Source of the DNA: Pseudomonas parafulva
GTDB taxonomy: Bacteria; Pseudomonadota; Gammaproteobacteria; Pseudomonadales; Pseudomonadaceae
Direction of reading: 5' to 3'
DNA length: 64,000 nucleotides
Assembly: GCF_000800255.1 (NCBI RefSeq)
Contig: NZ_CP009747.1
Location: forward strand, 3,410,001-3,474,000
The translations under genes were made by a program, and so were the position numbers. Position 1 is the first letter of the stretch; each line of letters starts with the position of its first letter. The notes beneath the pieces are model-generated. The model saw nothing but the letters and a program-made list of their open reading frames with translations, did no database searches and was not told where the DNA came from. Below, piece after piece: positions 19,524-29,182 of the stretch.

Positions 19524-20084
19524 ATGCTCACCGACCGCCAACAATCCTTCCTCGCCACCTTGCACCTGCAGGATCGCCCGCTCAACACGCTCGATGCGCT
19601 GTTGGGCAAGCCCGCGTGGGTCAATTGGTTCGGCGGCGCCTCGACGCTGCCACAGCTGGCCAGCACCGTGCGCAACGATTCCTCGATGCTCAGTTGCCAA
19701 CCGGGCGTCGGCGACCAGGCCGTGTTGCTCTATTTTCGGTACAGCGAGGGTGGCTACCGTCTGTACTCCCGCACCCCGGGTGAGCACTTCGGCAAGGGCG
19801 TATGGCTGCACGGTCACGGCCATCTAGGTTTGGTTTCGACCCGCAAACAGGCGCCCACCACCCTGAGGTTGCAAACCCTGCAAGGTGATGCGCTGGCACT
19901 GAGCGAGTTGGCTGGGTCACAGCACCCCGTGTGGCTGATCACTGAGCAGGGTCACGTCCATCCGCGACAGCGCCTGCCATCGCCCTTCGAGTACCTTGGC
20001 GGACAAGGTCAGACGCCGCTGACCTGGAGCATGACCGTCATCGAACGTGAGGTGCCGTGGTTGAGCAGTCCCGATGAAGTCTGA
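19524..20084 (+). CDS. Hypothetical protein, first of a tandem paralogous pair
   Basis: 186-aa soluble protein of unknown family. It shares with the next gene the same order of motifs: an opening FLATLHLQDRPLN, a central VLLYFRYSEGGYRLYSR, and a closing MTVIEREVPWLSS. The pattern of short beta-rich segments with aromatic pairs suggests a beta-trefoil or beta-sandwich. There is no signal peptide, membrane segment or known catalytic motif. The ATG at 19524 aligns with the paralogue's start; ribosome site GGGAAA. It sits between core genes glyA and the CobW GTPase, a spot that varies among pseudomonads (inference). Compare with 20170-20757. Confidence 0.65.
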   Translation: MLTDRQQSFLATLHLQDRPLNTLDALLGKPAWVNWFGGASTLPQLASTVRNDSSMLSCQPGVGDQAVLLYFRYSEGGYRLYSRTPGEHFGKGVWLHGHGHLGLVSTRKQAPTTLRLQTLQGDALALSELAGSQHPVWLITEQGHVHPRQRLPSPFEYLGGQGQTPLTWSMTVIEREVPWLSSPDEV

Positions 20085-20169
20085 AGACATGGGGCGAGGA
20101 ACTGATTCCGGCTTCGCCGCGCAGCCACGGCTTCGTAACGTTCGGCTCCCCTTCAAGGAGAGCAAGCGC

Positions 20170-20757
20170 ATGTCAAAGCAGCGTTCATTCATCGCCACCC
20201 TGTCATTCAATGGGCAGCCCCTCAACGGCTTTGCCGAATCGACCCGTGGGCCGGTTGTCCTAGAGACACCCGGCACGCTCCCCGCCACGGCGGTCGATGG
20301 CGGCCAGGCAATGGGCTATCTGGACGGCAGCGAAAGCGACTTCGCCCACGGCCAGGAAATGGGCCTGATCACCTTCGAAAAGGCCCCGCAGCCCGCGCCG
20401 CTGCGGCTGTACTTTCGCGACAGCGAACGTGGGTACCGGATTTACGTACGCGGCGGCGCCTTGCATGGCCAGGGTGTGTTCGTCGCCCAGTCCGGGCTGG
20501 TGGAGATCAGCCCCGTCGAGCGGCACGATCCGACCTACTGGCAGATCGACGAACTGAGCGGCGGAGCGCCCCTGGACGTGCTCCAGCAGGCCGGCGATAC
20601 GCTGCGCGTGACGATGACCAGCGAAGCCGGGCAACGCCTCTACACGCAGCTGATGTACCCGGTCGGCGGCTTCCTGGCGTGCCTGCCGCAGGCAGAGCCC
20701 TCTTGCTTGGGTCTGACGATCCTAGAGCGCGAGGTCGACTGGCTCAGCGCCAGCTGA
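20170..20757 (+). CDS. Hypothetical protein, second of a tandem paralogous pair
   Basis: 195-aa soluble protein with a strong AAGGAG ribosome site before the ATG at 20170. It parallels its upstream neighbour: opening FIATLSFNGQPLNG, centre LRLYFRDSERGYRIYVRGGALHGQGVF, closing LTILEREVDWLSAS. No catalytic motif recognised. Identity between the two is moderate, so the duplication is old or the pair has diverged by selection. Its stop is 37 bases from the convergent CobW GTPase gene. Confidence 0.7.
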   Translation: MSKQRSFIATLSFNGQPLNGFAESTRGPVVLETPGTLPATAVDGGQAMGYLDGSESDFAHGQEMGLITFEKAPQPAPLRLYFRDSERGYRIYVRGGALHGQGVFVAQSGLVEISPVERHDPTYWQIDELSGGAPLDVLQQAGDTLRVTMTSEAGQRLYTQLMYPVGGFLACLPQAEPSCLGLTILEREVDWLSAS

Positions 20758-20794
20758 AAGCACCAGACAGCCAAGCTTCGCGGCCCCGGAGCCC

Positions 20795-21769
20795 TCAGCG
20801 GCCGAGCGCTGCGAAGCCTTCGCGGATCTTCTCCTGGGGCAGCTCGTCGCCGATGAACACCATCACGCTTTCCCGCGCCTCGCCGTCCTGCCACGGGGCA
20901 TCCCAATCGAAACCGTAGAGCTTGAGCACGCCCTGGAACACCAGGCGGCGATCTTCGCCGGCGATGTTCAGCACCCCCTTGTAGCGCAGCAACTGCTTGC
21001 CGTGCGCTTCGAGCAACCCATTCATGAAGTCGCTGAGCTGGTCGATGTCCAGCGCCGTGTCGCTGCGCAGCACCAGGGTGGAGATACGGTCCGGGGTGGC
21101 GGGCTTCAACACGGGGCGTAGCGTCGGCTTGAGGCTGGCGCCCAGGTCCGGGTTGAGGTTGAAACCGCGCACGTCGAGCAACTCGGCCAGGTCGATGCGA
21201 CCGTGCTCGACCACCCGCAACTGCGCGCGGCCATTGATGCGCGCCAGCCGCTCACGCAGCGCCTCCACCGCCGCCGGTTCGACCAGGTCGGTCTTGCTCA
21301 GCAGCAAGCGGTCGGCAAAGCCCACCTGGGCCTGGGCGATGGCCTGGGTCAGGTGGAATTCGGCGTGCTTGGCATCGACCAGGGTGATGATGCCGTCGAG
21401 GATGTAGCGATCGCGCAGTTCTTCATCGATGAAGAAGGTCTGGGCCACCGGCGCCGGATCGGCCAGGCCGGTGCACTCGATCACCAGACGGTCGAAGGCG
21501 ATTTCGCCCGCGTCCAGGCGCTCGAGCAGCAGGTACAGCGCACGGGTCAGGTCGCCGTGGATGCTGCAGCACACGCAGCCGTTGGCCAGGGTCATCACCT
21601 GTACCGGTTCGTCGCCCAGCAGTTGGCTGTCGATGCCCGCGTCACTGAACTCGTTCTCAATCACGGCGATCTTCAGGCCGTGCTCGGCCTTGAGCATGTG
21701 CTTGAGCAGGGTGGTCTTGCCAGCACCGAGAAAGCCGGTGAGCACGGTGACGGGAATGGGGGTATGCAC
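20795..21769 (-). CDS. yjiA: CobW/G3E-family GTPase (YjiA type)
   Basis: 324-aa metal-linked P-loop GTPase. Walker A GFLGAGKTTLLKH lies at residues 12-24; the metal-binding CxCC motif (NGCVCCS, about 64-70) and ECTGLADPAPV and LSKTDL nucleotide motifs follow. The C-terminal CobW domain covers about 215-320. G3E GTPases deliver metals, often zinc, to client proteins or sense metal. It is followed on the same strand order by ybdD and cstA, the same association as yjiA-yjiX-yjiY in E. coli, which points to a YjiA role near a peptide/pyruvate transporter rather than cobalamin synthesis. Confidence 0.88.
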   Translation of the reverse strand: MHTPIPVTVLTGFLGAGKTTLLKHMLKAEHGLKIAVIENEFSDAGIDSQLLGDEPVQVMTLANGCVCCSIHGDLTRALYLLLERLDAGEIAFDRLVIECTGLADPAPVAQTFFIDEELRDRYILDGIITLVDAKHAEFHLTQAIAQAQVGFADRLLLSKTDLVEPAAVEALRERLARINGRAQLRVVEHGRIDLAELLDVRGFNLNPDLGASLKPTLRPVLKPATPDRISTLVLRSDTALDIDQLSDFMNGLLEAHGKQLLRYKGVLNIAGEDRRLVFQGVLKLYGFDWDAPWQDGEARESVMVFIGDELPQEKIREGFAALGR

Positions 21770-21790
21770 GCGTTTGCCTCCTTGAAGCCG

Positions 21791-21829
21791 AAAAAGACTG
21801 TGGGAGCCTGCTTGCGCGGGCTCCCACAG
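21791..21829 (-). terminator. Terminator/REP-like hairpin after ybdD
   Basis: Perfect 11-base stem CTGTGGGAGCC/GGCTCCCACAG with a 10-base loop, followed on the minus strand by TCTTTTTC. The TGTGGGAGC core is a common Pseudomonas intergenic repeat doubling as a terminator. It separates ybdD from the CobW GTPase gene, which may therefore have its own promoter or rely on read-through. Confidence 0.78.
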
Positions 21830-21848
21830 GGTCAGGCAGGGTAGCGAC

Positions 21849-22046
21849 TCAACAGCACTTGGGCCCGGACTTGCCGCCGTAGCGGGCTTCCTGGCGCTCG
21901 CGGAAGAACGCCTCGTAGCTCATCACCGGCTGGTCCGGATGGGTCTTTTGCATGTGCTCGACATAGTTATCGTAGTCGGGCATGCCGACCATCAGCCGAG
22001 CGGCTTGCCCCAGGTACTTACCCAGTCGTCCCAGGTCGTTGAACAT
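21849..22046 (-). CDS. ybdD: YbdD/YjiX family small protein
   Basis: 65-aa protein of the YbdD/YjiX family: [37 protein letters not shown] is the family core, with a C-terminal KCC. It sits 13 bases after the cstA stop on the same strand, the usual arrangement with CstA-type transporters, so it is probably a transporter accessory protein. Exact role unknown. Confidence 0.9.
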   Translation of the reverse strand: MFNDLGRLGKYLGQAARLMVGMPDYDNYVEHMQKTHPDQPVMSYEAFFRERQEARYGGKSGPKCC

Positions 22047-22059
22047 CGCAGCGGTCCTC

Positions 22060-24126
22060 TCAAGCGTCAGGCAGAGCCTGGAACGGGGTTTCCTTGTCGC
22101 TGCGCTCCTTGCGGCCCAGGGCGGCGATGCCGACCTTGATGGCGAAGAACAGCACGCTGAACACCACCACCAGGAACAGGATGGTGAGGCCGGCGTTGGT
22201 GTAGGCGTTGAAGATCACGTGCTGCATCTGCCCGATGTCCTTGGCCGGGGCCAGCACCTGGCCGGCGTCCAGCGCGGTGCTGTACTTCTTGGCCAGGGCC
22301 AGGAAGCCGACGGCCGGGTTCGGGTCGAACAGCTTGATCAGACCTGCGGTGGTGGTACAGATCAGCAGCCACAGCGCCGGCAGCAGGGTGACCCAGATGT
22401 AGCGCTCGCGCTTCATCTTGATCAGCACCACGGTGCCGAGCATCAAGGCGATACCTGCCAGCATCTGGTTGGAGATGCCGAACAGCGGCCACAGCGTATT
22501 GATGCCGCCCAGCGGATCGATGACGCCCTGGTACAGCAGGTAGCCCCACAGCGCCACGCAGCCGGCGGTGCCGATCAGGTTGGCGGTCCACGACTCGGTG
22601 CGCTTGAGCGCCGGCACGAAGCTGCCCAGCAGGTCCTGCAGCATGAAACGTCCGGCGCGGGTGCCGGCGTCCACGGCAGTCAGGATGAACAGCGCTTCGA
22701 ACAGGATCGCGAAGTGGTACCAGAAGGCCATGGTGTTTTCACCCGGCAGTACCTGGTGCAGGATCTGCGCGATCCCCACCGCCAACGTCGGCGCGCCCCC
22801 GGCACGGGCCAGGATGGTGTGCTCGCCGATGTCACGGGCGGTCGCCTCGAGCTGCTCGGGGGTGATGCTGAAGCCCCAACTGCTGACCGTCTGCGCCACC
22901 GCCACCACGTCGCCACCGACCACGGCCGCCGGGCTGTTCATGGCGAAGTACACGCCCGGTTCGATGACCGACGCCGCGACCATGGCCATGATTGCCACGA
23001 ACGACTCCATGAGCATGCCGCCGTAACCGATGTAGCGGGCGTTGGTTTCGTTGTCCAGCAGCTTGGGCGTGGTGCCCGAGCTGATCAGGGCATGGAAGCC
23101 GGACACCGCGCCGCAGGCGATGGTGATGAACAGGAACGGGAACAGGGTGCCCTTCCACACCGGGCCGGTGCCGTCGGTGAACTGGGTCAGGGCCGGCATT
23201 TTCAGCTCGGGCGCGATGACCAGGATGCCGATGGCCAGGGCGATGATGGTGCCGATCTTGAGGAAGGTCGACAGGTAGTCACGCGGCGCCAGCACCAGCC
23301 ATACCGGCAGCACGGCAGCGACGAAACCGTAGCCGACCAGCATCCAGGTGATCTGCACGCCGGTGAAGGTGAACGCCGGACCCCAGGTCGGATCCGCCGC
23401 GATCACACCGCCCAGCCAGATGGAGGTGAGCAGCAGGACCACGCCGATCAGCGAGATCTCGCCAATGCGCCCCGGGCGGATATAGCGCATGTAGATACCC
23501 ATGAACATGGCGATCGGGATGGTCGCCATCACCGTGAACATGCCCCATGGGCTCTCGGCCAGGGCCTTGACCACGATCAGCGCCAGCACCGCGAGGATGA
23601 TGATCATGATCAGGAAGCAGCCGAACAACGCGATGGTGCCGGGGATGCGGCCCATCTCCTCGCGCACCATGTCGCCCAGCGAGCGGCCGTTGCGGCGGGT
23701 GGACAGGAACAGCACCATGAAGTCCTGCACCGCACCGGCCAGGACCACGCCGGCGATCAGCCACAGGGTGCCCGGCAGATACCCCATCTGCGCGGCCAGG
23801 ACCGGACCGACCAGGGGACCGGCGCCAGCGATGGCGGCGAAGTGGTGACCGAAGAGGATGTGTTTGTTGGTCGGGACGTAGTCCAGGCCGTCGTTATTGA
23901 GGACCGCCGGGGTGGCCCGGCGCGGATCGAGTTGCATCACTTTGGTGGCGATGAACAGGCTGTAGTAACGGTAGGCGACCAGGTAGATGGCCACTGCCGC
24001 GACCACGATCCACAAGGCATTGATCGCTTCACCGCGACGCAGGGCAACCACACCCAGCGCGCAGGCTCCTATGATTGCCAGCGCCAGCCACGGAATGTGG
24101 CGGAGCAGGCTATTATTGTTGTTCAT
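22060..24126 (-). CDS. cstA: CstA-family pyruvate/peptide transporter
   Basis: 688-aa inner-membrane protein with about 16-18 hydrophobic segments. The family core is visible: [28 protein letters not shown] near the N-terminus, [14 protein letters not shown], and a C-terminal helix pair. CstA and its relative BtsT import pyruvate and, as reported for CstA, peptides, under carbon starvation. Operon with ybdD; the CobW GTPase follows, so the locus resembles btsT-yjiX-yjiA. The start [21 protein letters not shown] is supported by the hydrophobic onset. Confidence 0.9.
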   Translation of the reverse strand: MNNNNSLLRHIPWLALAIIGACALGVVALRRGEAINALWIVVAAVAIYLVAYRYYSLFIATKVMQLDPRRATPAVLNNDGLDYVPTNKHILFGHHFAAIAGAGPLVGPVLAAQMGYLPGTLWLIAGVVLAGAVQDFMVLFLSTRRNGRSLGDMVREEMGRIPGTIALFGCFLIMIIILAVLALIVVKALAESPWGMFTVMATIPIAMFMGIYMRYIRPGRIGEISLIGVVLLLTSIWLGGVIAADPTWGPAFTFTGVQITWMLVGYGFVAAVLPVWLVLAPRDYLSTFLKIGTIIALAIGILVIAPELKMPALTQFTDGTGPVWKGTLFPFLFITIACGAVSGFHALISSGTTPKLLDNETNARYIGYGGMLMESFVAIMAMVAASVIEPGVYFAMNSPAAVVGGDVVAVAQTVSSWGFSITPEQLEATARDIGEHTILARAGGAPTLAVGIAQILHQVLPGENTMAFWYHFAILFEALFILTAVDAGTRAGRFMLQDLLGSFVPALKRTESWTANLIGTAGCVALWGYLLYQGVIDPLGGINTLWPLFGISNQMLAGIALMLGTVVLIKMKRERYIWVTLLPALWLLICTTTAGLIKLFDPNPAVGFLALAKKYSTALDAGQVLAPAKDIGQMQHVIFNAYTNAGLTILFLVVVFSVLFFAIKVGIAALGRKERSDKETPFQALPDA

Positions 24127-24276
24127 GGTTGGCTTCCAGCTGGTGAATTGGAATGAGACCGCCTTTCGAGTCTAGAGCCAGTCATTGCGCATTGCCATAC
24201 TTGCTTTGGTCTAGAGCCTCTGCGAGCCGATTACGCCCTTCTACTCTCCCCCAGGCCGAACGCCGAGGACTGTCCC

Positions 24277-24642
24277 ATGAGCGACCATGACGAGCGTCGA
24301 CGTTTCCAGCGCATTGCCTTCGATGCCCCCACCGAGTTGCGCCAGGGCGAGCGCCGTTGGCCGGTGACCCTGCTCGACCTCTCCCTCAAAGGCCTGCTGG
24401 CGGAGCGACCCGAAGCCTGGGAAGCGGACTTGAGCCAGGATTTCGAAGCCATCATCCACCTGGACAAGGCCACCGAGGTGAGGATGCAGGTCGAACTTCG
24501 CCACGAAGAGCCTGAGCGACTCGGTTTCATCTGCCTGTATATCGACCTGGAATCCATGTCCCACCTGCACCGACTTGTGGAATTGAACCTGGCCGACAGC
24601 ACCGAAATGATGCGCGAGCTGCGTGAACTGATCGAATATTGA
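24277..24642 (+). CDS. PilZ-domain c-di-GMP receptor (PA4608-like)
   Basis: 121-aa single-domain PilZ protein. The c-di-GMP binding motif RRRFQR (RxxxR) lies at residues 7-12 and the second element DLSLKG (DxSxxG) at about 35-40. Length and sequence match the P. aeruginosa PA4608 group, for which ligand binding is established; the output is unknown. It is divergent from cstA and followed by a good terminator. Its distance from morA is 6 kb, so functional coupling to that cyclase is only speculation. Confidence 0.9.
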   Translation: MSDHDERRRFQRIAFDAPTELRQGERRWPVTLLDLSLKGLLAERPEAWEADLSQDFEAIIHLDKATEVRMQVELRHEEPERLGFICLYIDLESMSHLHRLVELNLADSTEMMRELRELIEY

Positions 24643-24688
24643 AATCTGTTAGCTCGCTAAGCACCTAGCCGCGCCGCAAAACCTGCCC

Positions 24689-24723
24689 AACCAGACAGCT
24701 TTCAATGGGGTGTCTGGTTTTTT
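24689..24723 (+). terminator. Rho-independent terminator of the PilZ gene
   Basis: Stem AACCAGACA/TGTCTGGTT with a 13-base loop, followed by a run of six T. It lies 46 bases after the PilZ stop. Confidence 0.9.
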
Positions 24724-24823
24724 GTACACACCCCTCTGGCACCGTCTCCCTCACCTGGAACGCATTCTGCATTAGCGCTAGGCACCCCTTCCTGGCGCTC
24801 CTGGGGGCGGCTTGATCAAAATA

Positions 24824-24833
24824 TTGTATACAA
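24824..24833. promoter_or_regulatory. TTGTATACAA palindrome, possible GntR-type operator
   Basis: A perfect 10-base palindrome 70 bases before the purine permease start, in an AT-rich promoter-like stretch. FCD/GntR-family regulators of purine and acid catabolism often bind TTGTATACAA-like sites. Regulator identity is inferred; none is encoded nearby. Confidence 0.45.
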
Positions 24834-24902
24834 TTCATGTGGCAATGATTTGCAAGAGCTGTCTACAGTAGCGGCACAACAATAAACAGAGAGCCTGCTC
24901 CC

Positions 24903-26420
24903 ATGACCACGTCTCCCAGCACGTCTCCCGCCCGGCGCCCCGAGGACGAAAACCTCGGCGTCGGGGCCAACCTGGCCTACGGCCTGCAGCACGTCCTGAC
25001 CATGTACGGCGGCATCGTCGCCGTACCGCTGATCCTTGGCCAGGCGGCGGGACTGGCGCCGGCGGAGATCGGCCTGCTGATCGCCGCCTCGCTGTTCGCC
25101 GGTGGCCTGGCGACCTTGCTGCAAACCCTCGGCCTGCCGTTCTTCGGCTGCCAGTTGCCGCTGGTGCAAGGGGTGTCGTTCGCCGGCGTGGCGACCATGG
25201 GCGCGATCCTCGGCAGCCAGAATGGCGGCGGCATGCCGGCCGTGCTCGGTGCGGTGATGGCCGCCTCGCTGATCGGCCTGCTGATCACCCCCGTGTTCTC
25301 GCGCATCACCCGCTTCTTTCCGCCGCTGGTGACCGGCATCGTCATCACCACCATCGGCCTGACCCTGATGCCGGTGGCCGCGCGCTGGGTGATGGGCGGC
25401 AACAGCGCCGCCGCCGACTTCGGCAGCATGGCCAACGTCGGCCTCGCGGCTCTGACCTTCGCCATCGTGCTGCTGTTGAGCAAGCTGGGCAGCGCCAGCA
25501 TTTCGCGCCTGTCGATCCTCCTGGCGATGGTCGCCGGCACCTTGATCGCCTGGGCGCTGGGCATGGCCGACTTCAGCACAGTGGGCGACGGCCCGCTGCT
25601 GGCCTTCCCCACGCCCTTCCACTTCGGCCTGCCGACCTTCCATATCGCCGCGATCCTGTCGATGTGCATCGTGATCATGGTGACCTTGGTGGAAACCTCG
25701 GCGGACATCCTCGCCGTGGGCGAGATCATCGACACCAAGGTCGACTCCCGGCGCCTGGGCGACGGCCTGCGCGCGGACATGGCCTCGAGCATCCTGGCGC
25801 CGATCTTCGGCTCTTTCACCCAGAGCGCGTTCGCCCAGAACGTCGGACTGGTGGCGGTGACCGGGGTAAAGAGCCGCTATGTGGTGGCCACCGGCGGGCT
25901 GATCCTGGTGGTGCTCGGCCTGCTGCCGATCATGGGCCGGGTGATCGCCGCCGTGCCCACGCCCGTGCTGGGCGGCGCCGGCATCGTGCTGTTCGGCACA
26001 GTGGCGGCCAGCGGCATCCGCACCCTGTCCAAGGTGAGCTACACCAACAACGTCAACCTGATCATCGTCGCCGCCTCGCTGGGCTTCGGCATGATCCCCA
26101 TCGCCGCGCCGACCTTCTACCACCAGTTCCCCGGCTGGTTCGAGACCATCTTCCACTCTGGCATCAGTTCGGCGGCGATCATGGCCATCGTGCTCAACCT
26201 GATCTTCAACCACCTCAAGACCGGCAACTCGGACCAGCAGTCGGTGTTCGCCGCCGGCTACGAGCGCACCATCCAGTACTCGGACATCTCGCAGTTGCGT
26301 GACGGCGACTACTTCAAGGACGGCAAGCTGTTCGATGCCGAGGGCCACGAAGTGCCGGTGAAGAACGAGGCCGAGCCGGGCGCCCGGGGCCGGCGGCGCA
26401 AGGTGGTGGCGGAGCATTGA
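24903..26420 (+). CDS. NCS2-family xanthine/uric acid:proton symporter
   Basis: 505-aa permease with about 14 membrane segments. The NCS2 signature (Q/E/P)NxGxxxxT(R/K/G) appears as QNVGLVAVTG (about residue 312), and QLPLVQGVSFAGVATMG is the TM3 region with conserved Gln. It has a hydrophilic C-terminal tail (PGARGRRRKVVAEH). Sequence style fits the xanthine/urate branch (XanQ/UacT) more than uracil permeases. The promoter region contains a TTGTATACAA palindrome. It ends at a perfect 21-base inverted repeat that separates it from the has operon. Confidence 0.88.
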   Translation: MTTSPSTSPARRPEDENLGVGANLAYGLQHVLTMYGGIVAVPLILGQAAGLAPAEIGLLIAASLFAGGLATLLQTLGLPFFGCQLPLVQGVSFAGVATMGAILGSQNGGGMPAVLGAVMAASLIGLLITPVFSRITRFFPPLVTGIVITTIGLTLMPVAARWVMGGNSAAADFGSMANVGLAALTFAIVLLLSKLGSASISRLSILLAMVAGTLIAWALGMADFSTVGDGPLLAFPTPFHFGLPTFHIAAILSMCIVIMVTLVETSADILAVGEIIDTKVDSRRLGDGLRADMASSILAPIFGSFTQSAFAQNVGLVAVTGVKSRYVVATGGLILVVLGLLPIMGRVIAAVPTPVLGGAGIVLFGTVAASGIRTLSKVSYTNNVNLIIVAASLGFGMIPIAAPTFYHQFPGWFETIFHSGISSAAIMAIVLNLIFNHLKTGNSDQQSVFAAGYERTIQYSDISQLRDGDYFKDGKLFDAEGHEVPVKNEAEPGARGRRRKVVAEH

Positions 26421-26448
26421 GTGGTGACAGCGGCTTTGGCGGTGATTA

Positions 26449-26494
26449 CGGGTGAGTTCGCGTCTGCGAGTGATCGCAGACGCGAACTCACCCG
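26449..26494. terminator. Long perfect hairpin between the permease and hasF
   Basis: A perfect 21-base inverted repeat with a GTGA loop, between the convergent ends of the permease (26420) and hasF (26501). It is symmetrical and most likely a bidirectional terminator, although no T-run follows. Confidence 0.8.
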
Positions 26495-26500
26495 CGACCT

Positions 26501-27829
26501 TCACTCACGCCCGACGAAATACCGGTTCAACACATCGAGGTCCTTCGCCTCCAGCACCCCCGCCAGGTAGCGCAACTGCACCCAGGCGCGCAGGTATTCG
26601 TGGCGCGCCTGGGCCAGGTCACGCCGCGCGCCGTACAACTGCTGCTCGGCATCGAGCACATCGAGGTTGACCCGCTCACCGCCCTGGACGCTGCGCCGGG
26701 TCGCCTCCACCAACGCGCTGGCCGCCTTCACTGCCAGGCCATAGGCGCGGATTTTCGCCGTGCTGCTGGCGCACAGGTTGAACTGCCGACGCAACTGGTT
26801 GAGCGTATCGCTGACTTGCGCGTCCACCTGGAACTGCAAGCCGTCGCGCTCGGCGCGGGCCTGGCGCACCCGCGCCGACACCCCGCCCCCGGCGTACAGC
26901 GGCATGCTCAGTTGCAGACCGACACTGTCGGTGTCATAGCGCTGGTTGTAGGTGCTTTCGGAACTGGAACTGGAAATGCCTTTGCTGACGTAGGCGCTCA
27001 AACTGGGCAGATGCCCGGCGCGCTGGCGCTCGATGCCCTGTTCGGCGGCCTCCAGTGCATGACGCTGGCTGGCAAGCTCGGCGTTGTGAGCCACGGCCAG
27101 GTCACGCCACGGCTCGAAGCGCGCAGGCGACAGCGGCTGCACCGCGAACGCCGCGCGCAGCGGCGCCAGGTCCTCGGTAATCACCGCCTCCCCGGTGATC
27201 GCCTGCAAGCTGCGCAGGGCCGCATCGAGGTTGTCGGCCGCTTCGATTTCCTGGGCCTGGGCCAATTCGTAGCGGGCGCGGGTTTCCAGCACATCGGTGC
27301 GCGTCCCCTCACCGCCCTGGAGCAAGCGCTGATTGAGGTGCAACTGCTCGGCGTAGCTGCGCCGCTGGGCCTGGGCCAGGGCGATCTGCTCGGCGGCGAA
27401 CAGCGCTTCGCTGTAGGCCGCGAACACCCGCACCATCATCTCCTGACCGCGACCGCGCAAGCGCGCGTCGGCCAACGCCGCTTGGGCCACGCCGCGGCGG
27501 TAGTCGCTCCACAGCCCGTAGTCGAACAGTGGCTGCTGCAACGTCAGGGTCGAACTGTAGCTGCGATAGTCACGCTGACTGGTGACGTCGCCGAACTGGC
27601 CGCGCTGGGTCACCTCGGAATCGTTGCGCGCACGGTTGTAGCGGTAAGACAGGTTCGGCAGCAGACCGGCACGCCCGATGTTCAAGTGCTCGATGCCGGC
27701 GTCTCGCTCGGCGAGGGCGGCATGCAAGGTCGGGTCGTTGCGCAAGGCCAGGGCATAGGCGTCGCTCAAGTCCAGCGCGACAGCCCGCAGGCTCACGCCC
27801 AGCAACACGAGGGGCCACAACAGACGCAT
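26501..27829 (-). CDS. hasF: TolC-family outer-membrane channel of the hemophore type I secretion system
   Basis: 442-aa TolC-type protein: signal peptide (MRLLWPLVLLGVSLRAVA), then two repeats of outer-membrane efflux domain with long helices (LDLSDAYALALRNDPTLHAALAERDAG; LAVAHNAELASQRHALEAAEQG). It forms the trimeric tunnel that lets HasA leave the cell through HasD and HasE. The stop of hasE is 5 bases upstream, so it is translationally linked. Called HasF for its place; a general TolC elsewhere in the genome could also serve. Confidence 0.9.
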   Translation of the reverse strand: MRLLWPLVLLGVSLRAVALDLSDAYALALRNDPTLHAALAERDAGIEHLNIGRAGLLPNLSYRYNRARNDSEVTQRGQFGDVTSQRDYRSYSSTLTLQQPLFDYGLWSDYRRGVAQAALADARLRGRGQEMMVRVFAAYSEALFAAEQIALAQAQRRSYAEQLHLNQRLLQGGEGTRTDVLETRARYELAQAQEIEAADNLDAALRSLQAITGEAVITEDLAPLRAAFAVQPLSPARFEPWRDLAVAHNAELASQRHALEAAEQGIERQRAGHLPSLSAYVSKGISSSSSESTYNQRYDTDSVGLQLSMPLYAGGGVSARVRQARAERDGLQFQVDAQVSDTLNQLRRQFNLCASSTAKIRAYGLAVKAASALVEATRRSVQGGERVNLDVLDAEQQLYGARRDLAQARHEYLRAWVQLRYLAGVLEAKDLDVLNRYFVGRE

Positions 27830-27833
27830 CGAA

Positions 27834-29180
27834 TCACTCCTCGCTCAAGGCCACATGCACCCGGTCTGCCAGCGGCTTGAACAGGTAGTTGAGCAGCGAG
27901 CGCTCGCCGCTGCGCACGAACGCCTCCACCGGCATGCCGGGGCGAATGTCTACACCGGCCAACTGCCGCGTGCCCTCGGCGCTGACCTGGATGCGTACCT
28001 GGTAATAGGGCTGCTGGGTCTTGTCGTCGAGCAAGCGGTCGGCCGACACCAGGCTCACCTCCCCGGCCACGCGCGGCGTAGTGCTCTGGTTGAAGGCGAC
28101 GAACAGCAACTCCACCGGCAGGCCCGGCTGCAGGCGGTCGATCAGTTCCACCGGGGCGCGGGCATCGACCAGCAGCGGGGCGTCGCGGGGGACGATCTCC
28201 ATCAGTTGTTGCCCCCGGCCGATCACGCCGCCGTTGGTGAACACACTGAGCCCGACCACGGTGCCGGCCACCGGCGCGCGTACCTGGGTGTGGGCCAGTT
28301 CGAACTCGGCGCTGCGCAGGCGATTGCCCAAGTCCTCGGCACTGGCCTGGACCTCGCTCAACTGCTGGCGCACCTCGTTCTGGAACTCCTGGCGGCGCTG
28401 GCTGGCACGCAAGGTGAGCTCCTGCACCTGACGCCGGGTGCGGGCGATGTTGCCCATGTCCTCGGCGATCGCGCCATTGACCTGGGCCAACAGGCGTTCG
28501 CTATCGAGCAGGCGATTGCGCGCGATGTAGCCGTCGCGGGCCAGGTCGCGCAGGCCGCGCAGTTGCTCGTCCAGGGCCTGGCGCTGGGCCTGTTTGCCAA
28601 GCAGTGCGCCCTGGAGGCCGCCGAGCGACGCCTGCGCCCCGGCGATGCCCTGGCCCAGGCCAGCCAGCTCCAGCTCACGCGCCTGGGCGCGACTGCCGCG
28701 CAGTTGCCGCTGGGTTTCCAGCACCGTGGCGACCCACGGCGTGGCCGCGTCGGCGAGCAGGTCCTGGGGAAAGCTCACGGTTGGCGCGCCCGCCTCCTCG
28801 GCGCGCAAGCGCGCAGCCGTGGCCAGCGCGTTGACGTACTGCACCCGCAGTGAGCCCTGCTGGGCCTGGGCCTGGGTCGGATCGAGACTGAGCAGCACCT
28901 GGCCAGCCTCGACCTGATCGCCGTCGCGCACCCGCAACGCGCCAATCACGCCCCCGGTCGGGTGCTGCACCGCTTGCCGGCTCCCGGCGACCACCACGTT
29001 GCCGCTCAGCGGCACGCCCTTGTCCAGCGGCGCCAGGGCCGCCCACAGGACGAAGCCGCCGAAGCCGACCAACACCAGCCAACGCCCGGCCCTGGCCGGG
29101 GCGCTGGCATCGTCGCGCAGTGGATGAACCCTGTCCGCCGCGGGGGCGGCGCCAGGGCTGAACAGTGGATGCACACTCAT
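27834..29180 (-). CDS. hasE: HlyD-family periplasmic adaptor of the hemophore secretion system
   Basis: 448-aa membrane fusion protein. One membrane segment (about residues 35-55, WLVLVGFGGFVLWAALAPLDKGVP), a long coiled-coil hairpin (about 100-290) and a C-terminal beta domain with the HlyD signature VRAPVAGTVVGLSVFTNGGVI. It links the HasD ABC exporter to HasF. The ATG at 29180 lies directly beyond the hasD stop, with AGAGG upstream inside hasD; the TTG at 29186 is less likely. The closest family is PrtE/HasE of type I exporters. Confidence 0.92.
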   Translation of the reverse strand: MSVHPLFSPGAAPAADRVHPLRDDASAPARAGRWLVLVGFGGFVLWAALAPLDKGVPLSGNVVVAGSRQAVQHPTGGVIGALRVRDGDQVEAGQVLLSLDPTQAQAQQGSLRVQYVNALATAARLRAEEAGAPTVSFPQDLLADAATPWVATVLETQRQLRGSRAQARELELAGLGQGIAGAQASLGGLQGALLGKQAQRQALDEQLRGLRDLARDGYIARNRLLDSERLLAQVNGAIAEDMGNIARTRRQVQELTLRASQRRQEFQNEVRQQLSEVQASAEDLGNRLRSAEFELAHTQVRAPVAGTVVGLSVFTNGGVIGRGQQLMEIVPRDAPLLVDARAPVELIDRLQPGLPVELLFVAFNQSTTPRVAGEVSLVSADRLLDDKTQQPYYQVRIQVSAEGTRQLAGVDIRPGMPVEAFVRSGERSLLNYLFKPLADRVHVALSEE

Positions 29181-29182
29181 GC

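Noticed and set aside
21982..24156. 724-codon plus-strand open frame over cstA
   Set aside because: The same effect: complement of a GC-rich membrane protein, with no ribosome site and no family motif.
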